Assembly (NCBI RefSeq): GCF_036711975.1 | Contig: NC_091970.1 | Coordinates: 9,369,501-9,433,500, forward strand | DNA length: 64,000 nt | Source of the DNA: Onthophagus taurus | Lineage: Eukaryota; Arthropoda; Insecta; Coleoptera; Scarabaeidae | Direction of reading: 5' to 3' | Shown here: in pieces, positions 55,901 to 64,000 of the stretch | Layout of the letters: each line of letters opens with the position of its first letter | Position numbering within the stretch: the first letter of the stretch is position 1 | The notes under the pieces: generated by a model | Told to the model about the DNA's origin: nothing | Database searches by the model: none | What the model saw: the letters and a program-made list of their open reading frames with translations, nothing else | Position numbers and translations under genes: made by a program

Positions 55901-58900
55901 AAATAACTATTTTTTAGGGAAACATTATTAATGAAATTGCTTATTTAATATTTAAATTGTTATTAAACTAAAAAATTAAAGTAATAATTACGTTAATAAC
56001 ACCAAAAATCTTGATAATTTGTTTTAATCTCAACCCAAGATTTATTAAAGTAAAGATTATTTTAGAAAAGAATTTCAAGTCGACAAAAACTATTTACTTA
56101 CTGAGTTGCAACTAAAAAGGATCGATTCGTGAAGAATAAACATAATAAAACACGTAACAATTAGATAATTAATAATAAATTAATGAAGAAATCGTTTCTG
56201 TCAAAAAATCGAAATGATAGGAAGGGCTACCAACCTCAATTTTATCGAATCTAAAAATAACTATTTTTTAGGGAAATATTGTTAATGAAATTGCTTATTT
56301 AATATTTAAATTGTTATTAAACTAAAAAATTAAAGTAATAATTACGTTAATAACACCAAAAATCTTGATAACTTGTTTTAATCTCAACCCAAGATTAATT
56401 AAAGTAAAAATTATTTTAGAAAAGAATTTCAAGTCGACAAAAACTATTTACTTACTGAGTTGCAACTAAAAAGGATCGATTCGTGAAAAATAAACATAAT
56501 AAAACACTTAACAATTAGATAATTAATAATAAATTAATGAAGAAATCGTTTCTGTCAAAAAATCGAAATGATAGGAAGGGCTACCAACCTCAATTTTGTC
56601 GAATCTAAAAATAACTATTTTTTAGGGAAATATTATTAATGAAATTGCTTATTTAATATTTAAATTGTTATTAAACTAAAAAATTAAAGTAATAATTACG
56701 TTAATAACACCAAAAATCTTGATAATTTGTTTTAATCTTAACCCAAGATTAATTAAAGTAAAGATTATTTTAGAAAAGAATTTCAAGTCGATAAAAACTA
56801 TTTACTTACTGAGTTGCAACTAAAAAGGATCGATTCGTGAAGAATAAACATAATAAAACACTTAACAAATAGATAATTAATAATAAATTAATGAAGAAAT
56901 CGTTTGTGTCAAAAAATCGAAATGATAGGAAGGGCTACCAACCTCAATTTTATCAAATCTAAAAATAACTATTTTTTAGGGAAATATTATTAATGAAATT
57001 GCTTATTTAATATTTAAATTGTTATTAAACTAAAAAATTAAAGTAATAATTACGTTAATAACACCAAAAATCTTGATAATTTGTTTTAATCTCAACCCAA
57101 GATTAATTAAAGAAAAGATTATTTTAGAAAAGAATTTCAAGTCAATAAAAACTATTTATTTACTGAGTTGCAACTAAAAAGGATCGATTCGTGAAGAATA
57201 AACATAATAAAACACTTAACAATTAGATAATTAATAATAAATTAATGAAGAAACCGTTTCTGTCAAAAAATCGAAATGATAGGAAGGGCTACCAACCTCA
57301 ATTTTGTCGAATCTAAAAATAACTATTTTTTAGGGAAATATTAATGAAATTGATTATTTAATATTTAAATTGTTATTAAACTAAAAAATTGAAGTAATAA
57401 TTACGTTAATAAAACCAAAAATATTGGTAATTTGTTTTAATCTCAACCCAAGATTAATTAAAGGGAAGGTTATTTTAGAAAAGAATTTCAAATCGATAAA
57501 AATTATTTACTTACTGAGTTGCAACTAAAAAGAATCGATTTATGAAGAATAAACAATATAAAACACTTAACAATTAGAAAATTAATAATAAATTAATTAA
57601 AACTTGACAAGAAACCTCTTCTGTCAAAAAATCGAAATGATAGGAAGGGCTACCAACCTCAATTTTGTCAAATTTAAAAATAACTAATTTTAAATGTCAA
57701 TTTTATGAAACGTCATGTTTTTTTTTACGAAAATTAATTAATTTATGCTTAAATCATAAGTAAAAAAGAAAGTTTTTTTTAATGTCAAATCTTTAGAAAG
57801 TCCTAAAACATTAATTAAATAGACGTTTTTTGAAATTTTGACGTTTCAAATAATTATTCAAGTCTATCAAGTTAATTATTATTATTAACTCTGTGAAAAA
57901 TGACTACCCTTTCGTTTTAAAAAACTCATTAATAAAGTATATATTCTAAGGTAGTCGTGAACAAATTTATTTTTTTAAATAAATTTTTGAATAAAGTTTA
58001 AACGTCAATTGTGACACATTCAATGTCACCAACTTCACAGCAATTTGTCAAATTTAAATGTCAATTTTATGAAACGTCATGTTTTTTATGAAAATTAATT
58101 AATTTATGTTTAAATCATACGAAAAAAGGAAAACTTTGAACATTCTTAAACTACTCAAGATGTGATTAAAATACACACAAAGCAATGCGGAATAAGTACT
58201 TGAAGGCAGCTACTTCAACCAATAGATCTGAAGATTTAGACCCCTTTAGAAGATTTTAGACGAGTTTATAGTGCTTATTGTTTTCAATATGCCTATTAAC
58301 TAGATATAAAAGGAACGCAATATCTCAATTTCTTACTTAATAGAGAGGTGGAATCAACTAAAATGGACATAACTTGTAAAAATCAAAATATAAATACGAA
58401 AATTATGGCTTCTATATACAATAATGATTAAAAATTAATAATTAAGAACTTACTGTAATGCAAAAAGAAGAAACTCTGCGATATCTTCCACATACCATTC
58501 CGGCAACGCAGAAAATAACGCGGGTGTCTCATTAATAGGAAGTTCCACACCTGACCCTGTAGTTATCCCATTTAAAAGATAGTCGCTAATACTCGAATAA
58601 ACGATAACTCTCGTCTTTTCCGGCCCCGTTAGCGCAGCCAAAAGATACTCAGAGACACTCGTATAAAAAATAAGCGACCTCCTAATCAAGTTTTTATCTA
58701 ATAAGGCCGTTTCAGCGCACGATTTCGACCTAAAACAATCAAAAATAAATAAATCGATTTAATATTAATTAATTTTCCTTTACCTATTTAATTTTTTTAA
58801 TTGATGTCTCCATTTCCTTACTAATCCGCGATTTCTTTGCGCCATTGGTGTACTTTTCCATTGTTGTTCGGCCGCAACGGTTTCGTCTAATAATTTTTGG

Positions 58901-61900
58901 AGTTCCCGTATGATTCTTAATCGCCTCTGATGTTTCATAACAGCCGGAAGTAACGCGAAATGATGACAGTGTAGCGTTAAAAACCAACATTGCGTTGAGA
59001 ATTTCGGATCGGCGAATTGGTGGTTTTGTTTTACGAGGGTTTCTATCCAATCGTCGGTTTGTTGGGTGGTAAAACATAGTTTTGTGGAAGTTTTGATATC
59101 GATTAAAGTCTTGGGGTGGAACGGATAATATGAATCGACGTTGTTTAATTTGATTTTAACCGAAAGTAGTTGCAAAACGCTTAATAAATTTAACATAAAT
59201 CCGTCTCCAGAGATTATATTTTCTTCGATTTGTATTTGTGAGCGTTTTTCGTTGTTTTTTATTAAAGTTGAGATGTATTTTATGGTGGGATCTCGCGTTA
59301 ATGGGTTCGCTAATGTATTATGTAGGATTTTATGAAGTGTTTGTCGAATCGTTTCAAGTTCTAATTGTAACGTTTGATTTAATGATTTATCGTTGGTTGA
59401 TGAAAATAATTTTTCGGGAACTTTGGGTTCATCCTCAGCGAAAATCGACAAATTCAAAAAAGGCCCAAAAAACGACGTTCGAGTTAACTCCTTCCCAAGT
59501 GATTTCGTACAAATTTCCGGTAAAAAATTTAACTTTAAAATCAAATTGCAAATCGGGCGGTGACCACAACGGATGTCGATTAATTCGTTTAAAGCTTGCA
59601 AAGGTTTCCGATGTTCGTTCCCTACGATACTCACCGATTGCATCGTTTCGAATAACTTTATCAAAACCGGGGTAAAAATCGTTTCGAAATCGTCCAAGTT
59701 ACGCTGATTGTTGATTATTAATTCGCTCAAAAAACCGCGTGGTAAATTTTGATTCAAAATCATCTCGAATAAAGCGTTTTTTTGTTCCGATTCAATTGAA
59801 ACGATTCCGTTTCTAAAAACCAACGATGTAAAATGAATAATTTGTTTTCTTAATTCCGATAACACCTCAGAAAACAAACCGAAACTAGATCTTTTCGGGT
59901 TATTCCTCTCTTCTATACCGACTCTGTTATAACATTCGGTTAAATACTTTAATGTACGATCACCGTACGACGACTTTTTCGTTTCGGTTTTATCTAAATC
60001 TAAATTTTCCGTTAATAACTCATTATTGTTCATCGGTGTACAATCACTAAAGAGTTCTTCGTTCTCGATAAATTCAAATAACACTTCCGTGAGCGAGCGC
60101 GAAATTAAATCTTCGTAATTACCGTTAATTTCGATAGTTTTTAAAACGAAAAACTTATTCGTATTCGTCGTATCATTGAATGACACGAGCAACACGCGGG
60201 ATATTGTTGATTGTAATTGATCGTCTGTAGTTTCTGTCGCTTCCGTTGATGAATTGCGATTTCGATTTAACTCTTTTCTTGAATCGGAATCATCTACCTA
60301 ACAAAAAAGAAAGGTATTTCAATAATCATTTAACTTTAAACGTCAATGTGACACAAATTCAATGTTACCAACTGTAACCAACTTCACACCAATTTGTCAA
60401 AATTATATGTCAATTTTATGAAACGTCATGGTTTTTTTACGAAATTAATTTATGTTTAAATTATACGAAAAAAGGAATTTTTTTACGTTCTTTTAATGCT
60501 AAACCTTTAAAAACTCCTAAAAAATTAAATTAAATTGACATTTTTTGAAATTTTCACGTTCCAAATGATTATTAGTCTGTCAAATTGATTACCCATGTTT
60601 ATAAGGTATATATAGTTCGTTTTTTTTCTATAATACTTGTCAATTTAAATTATTTAGGGTTTCTGTTGGTATTATCTGATTTCCTGATTTTTGTAACATT
60701 TTCAGTAAGTAAATAGTTGAGGTTAAAATACTAATAAATTTTTAGATAAATACGATTTTAACGAAGTACATATTTGTTGTAAAAACATGCTACAAAGTAA
60801 TTAATAGAATAAAATACCATTTCTAGGTAAATAAATGGCAAATAAACACCCCACAACACGTTTTATTCACCTTTTCTTTTTGAATAACGAAAGCTCAAAC
60901 GTCAATGTGACATATTTACTTCAAAACATGATAAAACAAAACTCCCTGTTAATTTTGCCAACTTTACAACAATTTGACAGGTATTAAAGAAAAAAAATGA
61001 ACTGAAAAAGGATTTTTTTTACGTTCTTTTAATGCTAACCTTTAAAAACTCATAAAAAATTAAATTAAATTGACATTTTTTGAAATTTTCACGTTCCAAA
61101 TAATTATTAGTCTGTCAAATTGATTACCCATGTTTATAAGGTATATATAGTTCGTTTTTTTTCTATAATACTTGTCAATGTAAATTATTTAGGGTTTCTG
61201 TTGGTATTATCTGGGACCCTTATAAAATTTATGTTGTTTTCCTGATTTTTAGTAACATTTTCAGTAACTAAATAGTTGAGGTTAAAATACTAATAAATTT
61301 TTAGATAAATACGATTTTAACGAAGTACATATTTGTTGTAAAAACATGCTACAAAGTAATTAATAGAATAAAATACCATTTCTAGGTAAATAAATGGCAA
61401 ATAAACACCCCACAACACGTTTTATTCACCTTTTCTTTTTGAATAACGAAAGCTCAAACGTCAATGTGACATATTTACTTCAAAACATGATAAAACAAAA
61501 CTCCCTGTTAATTTTGCCAACTTTACAACAATTTGACAGGTATTATAGAAAAAAAATGAACTGAAAAAGGATTTTTTTTACGTTCTTTTAATGCTAAACC
61601 TTTAAAAACTCCTAAAAAATTAAATTAAATTGACATTTTTTGAAATTTTCACGTTCCAAATAATTATTAGTCTGTCAAATTGATTACCCATGTTTATAAG
61701 GTATATATAGTTCGTTTTTTTTTCTATAATACTTGTCAATGTAAATTATTTAGGGTTTCTGTTGGTATTATCTAGGACCCTTATAAAATTTATGTTGTTT
61801 TCCTGATTTTTAGTAACATTTTCAGTAACAAAATAGTTGAGGTTAAAATACTAATAAATTTTTAGATAAATACGATTTTAACGAAGTACATATTTGTTGT

Positions 61901-64000
61901 AAAAACATGCTACAAAGTAATTAATAGAATAAAATACCTTTTCTAGGTAAATAAATGGCAAATAAACACCCCACAACACTTTTTATTCACCTTTTCTTTT
62001 TGAATAACGAAAGCTCAAACGTCAATGTGACATATTTACTTCAAAACATGATAAAACAAAACTCCCTGTTAATTTTACCAACTTTACAACAATTTGACAG
62101 GTATTATAGAAAAAAAATGAACTGAAAAAGGAATTTTTTACGTTCTTTTAATGCTAAACCTTTAAAAACTCCTAAAAAATTAAATTAAATTGACATTTTT
62201 TGAAATTTTCACGTTCCAAATAATTATTAGTCTGTCAAATTGATTACCCATGTTTATAAGGTATATATAGTTCGTTTTTTTTCTATAATACTTGTCAATG
62301 TAAATTATTTAGGGTTTCTGTTGGTATTATCTAGGACCCTTATAAAATTTATGTTGTTTCCCTGATTTTTGTAACATTTTCAGTAACTAAATAGTTGAGG
62401 TTAAAATACTAATAAATTTTTAGATAAATACGATTTTAACGAAGTACATATTTGTTGTAAAAACATGCTACAAAGTAATTAATAGAATAAAATACTTTTT
62501 CTAGGTAAATAAATGGCAAATAAACACCCCACAACACTTTTTATTCACCTTTTCTTTTTGAATAACGAAAGCTCAAACGTCAATGTGACATATTTACTTC
62601 AAAACATGATAAAACAAAACTCCCTGTTAATTTTGCCAACTTTACAACAATTTGACAGGTATTATAGAAAAAAAATGAACTGAAAAAGGAATTTTTTTAT
62701 GTTCTTTTAATGCTAAACCTTTAAAAACTCCTAAAAAATTAAATTAAATTGACATTTTTTGAAATTTTCACGTTCCAAATAATTATTAGTCTGTCAAATT
62801 GATTACCCATGTTTATAAGGTATATATAGTTCGTTTTTTTTTTCTATAATACTTGTCAATGTAAATTATTTAGGGTTTCTGTTGGTATTATCTAGGACCC
62901 TTATAAAATTTATGTTGTTTTCCTGATTTTTAGTAACATTTTCAGTAACTAAATAGTTGAGGTTAAAATACTAATAAATTTTTAGATAAATACGATTTTA
63001 ACGAAGTACATATTTGTTCTAAAAACATGCTACAAAGTAATTAATAGAATAAAATACTTTTTCTAGGTAAATAAATGGCAAATAAACACGCCACAACACT
63101 TTTTATTCACCTTTTCTTTTTGAATAACGAAAGCTCAAACGTCAATGTGACATATTTACTTCAAAACATGATAAAACAAAACTCCCTGTTAATTTTGCCA
63201 ACTTTACAACAATTTGACAGGTATTATAGAAAAAATATGAACTATACTTGTCAATGTAAATTTTTTAGGGTTTCTGTTGTTGATCTACCACTACACCTGA
63301 TCAACAGTTCAGATCTGGAGTTTTATTTGATAAAGCCAAGACCACTTGAGGCTGAAACAATGCAATAACTGTGGCAATATGATGACCAGTTTGAGATAGA
63401 ATGTTGGAGAAAGCTATTTTTGTTTACAAATGTCAATCATCACTGAAGGAAAGTTAGGAAGTCAGTTTTCTTTTGAAATGTCAATAATCCAGGAAAAAGA
63501 ATGTTAGGTTAGGTTAGTTTTGTTTTGAAACCCCAATTATAGTGTGAAGGAATGCGATTTTTCGGTATATTCTACACTTTTCCACACTTTCTTTTTATTT
63601 TTAACGTATTTTGGAGTAATTTCGCATTGATTAAAAACAAAACCATCAATTTTTAAGGCACATAATGACTCTTGAAGGTTTCCAAAACAAATTTTAATAC
63701 ATTTTAAATCAAATAATCATTCTTACCTCCATATTTTCAATCCCTGAATCAAAATCGGTGTTCAAAACGGTTTTATCACCACATCCCCCAACCTCATCAA
63801 CCTCCATATGTGTAGAACTCGTGTCGGAATCGCTTCGTTGAGGGGGTGGAGGCCTGGAGCGTTGTTTTGAACCCGACGGTGCATTAATATCGATGGGTTT
63901 ACTTGGAACTTGAAATATGTGTTCTTCAGAAGACTCCTTAGACCCCTCAGGACCATCAGTTGGGGATCGAACGATTTCCGAATCAATGCTATCGGTTCGA
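52992..64000 (-). CDS. UBE4B: Ubiquitin conjugation factor E4 B (UBE4B/Ufd2), 5' end outside window
   Basis: Five exons are read: 63727-64000 (partial), 58784-60297, 58454-58729, 53121-54277 and 52992-53065, with phases 0, 2, 2 and 1 all matching. UBE4B is an E4/U-box E3 ligase that elongates ubiquitin chains and works with p97/VCP in proteasomal degradation. The first exon carries the N-terminal signature [10 protein letters not shown], continued as DDSDSRKE on the next. The Ufd2 core shows [20 protein letters not shown] and [17 protein letters not shown], then [20 protein letters not shown] and [11 protein letters not shown]. The U-box is [23 protein letters not shown]...DPFNRQPLT, ending in LKERINVWK on the 74-bp last exon. 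Introns B-C and D-E are 54-55 bp; introns A-B and C-D are 3.4 and 4.2 kb of tandem repeats. Confidence 0.92.
54370..55375. repeat. CTGCT minisatellite in UBE4B intron
   Basis: About 1 kb of degenerate ~20-bp units (AGATACTGCTGG, GACTAGATACTACTAATAGA, AAGACTAGATATTGCTGAC). It is more diverged than the arrays at 24-28 kb. A 119-codon minus ORF here is repeat-derived and not a gene. Confidence 0.8.
55440..57700. repeat. Tandem satellite, ~355-bp unit, about six and a half copies, in UBE4B intron
   Basis: Units start near 55,500, 55,853, 56,208, 56,563, 56,918, 57,272 and 57,630 with AATCGAAATGATAGGAAGGG. Each includes TTTACTTACTGAGTTGCAAC and GGATCGATTCGTGAAGAATA. Inner copies differ at only a few sites; the last full copy is the most diverged. 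Bases 57,700-58,453 are the decayed edge, containing GTCAATTTTATGAAACGTCA twice, and nothing else recognised. Confidence 0.92.
60298..63240. repeat. Tandem satellite, ~560-bp unit, five copies, in UBE4B intron
   Basis: Units start near 60,480, 61,020, 61,580, 62,140 and 62,700 with TACGTTCTTTTAATGCTAAA and include GGTATATATAGTTCGTTTTT. Each ends with a short ORF beginning ATGGCAAATAAACAC (60,835; 61,394; 61,954; 62,513; 63,075). Copies two to five carry TTATAAAATTTATGTTGTTT, which the first copy lacks. The final copy runs into unrelated sequence after 63,240. Confidence 0.92.
63575..63680. repeat. Intron-end motif, UBE4B large intron, donor side
   Basis: CACACTTTCTTTTTATTTTT, TAATTTCGCATTGATTAAAA, CAATTTTTAAGGCAC and ATAATGACTCTTGAAG lie in order, ending 48 bp from the exon donor at 63727. 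A weak inverted relative (TATTTCAATAATCAT, about 60,315) lies near the other end of the intron. Confidence 0.6.

Noticed and set aside
63075-63368. 97-codon ORF at the end of the 560-bp array
   Set aside because: It is the array's short ORF running into unrelated sequence; the last third may be a fragment of something coding, but I cannot identify it.
63762-63986. 74-codon minus ORF at the right edge
   Set aside because: It is the wrong frame of the UBE4B first exon. The frame ending in [10 protein letters not shown] before the donor is the real one.

Overview
The window is insect-like nuclear DNA. It is AT-rich, its genes carry tiny introns (47-59 bp where complete) beside a few very large ones, and the gene set is animal: a Ski/Sno co-repressor, NIT2, PIG-Z, UBE4B, a heparan sulfate 3-O-sulfotransferase and ecdysteroid-kinase-like (CHK) kinases. 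ZAD zinc fingers and kinases of this type point to an insect, possibly a beetle, but the species cannot be fixed from the sequence. No tRNA, rRNA or CRISPR array was recognised.

Layout. 1-6.4 kb holds tandem satellites and one CpG-rich island, apparently the intron of a snoo-like gene whose DHD/SAND-like exon lies at 6462-7418 (minus) under a GC-rich promoter (7.4-8.1 kb). 8618-16547 is a complete LTR retroelement on the minus strand with two 547-bp LTRs in which I saw no difference, a CAAT target duplication, PBS and polypurine tract. It has gag, a -1 slippery site, protease, a TARG1/OARD1-like macro domain and an env-type gene with one in-frame stop. Reverse transcriptase, RNase H and the integrase core are deleted. 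16.55-21.1 kb is a ~173-bp satellite array.

21125-29974 (minus) is a three-exon gene joining THAP, ZAD, FLYWCH and MULE-transposase domains. Its 6.4-kb second intron is filled with a ~20-bp-unit minisatellite and two MITEs. A short divergent promoter region leads to NIT2 (30804-31679). About 32.15-38.04 kb and 42.1-48.5 kb form a large inverted repeat. Each arm carries an intact two-exon CHK kinase and an intact copy of PIG-Z exon 3, and PIG-Z exons 1-2 lie in the spacer. A 3-O-sulfotransferase (48904-49988, minus) and UBE4B (52992 to beyond 64000, minus) follow, with ~600-bp, ~355-bp and ~560-bp arrays between or inside them.

Three themes stand out: the THAP-ZAD-FLYWCH-MULE fusion; the macro-domain retroelement; and a conserved inverted terminal motif 16-55 bp inside the splice sites of the large introns, which suggests tiny introns inflated by satellite-carrying mobile elements. 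The inverted repeat around PIG-Z would leave that gene complete in either orientation of its spacer.
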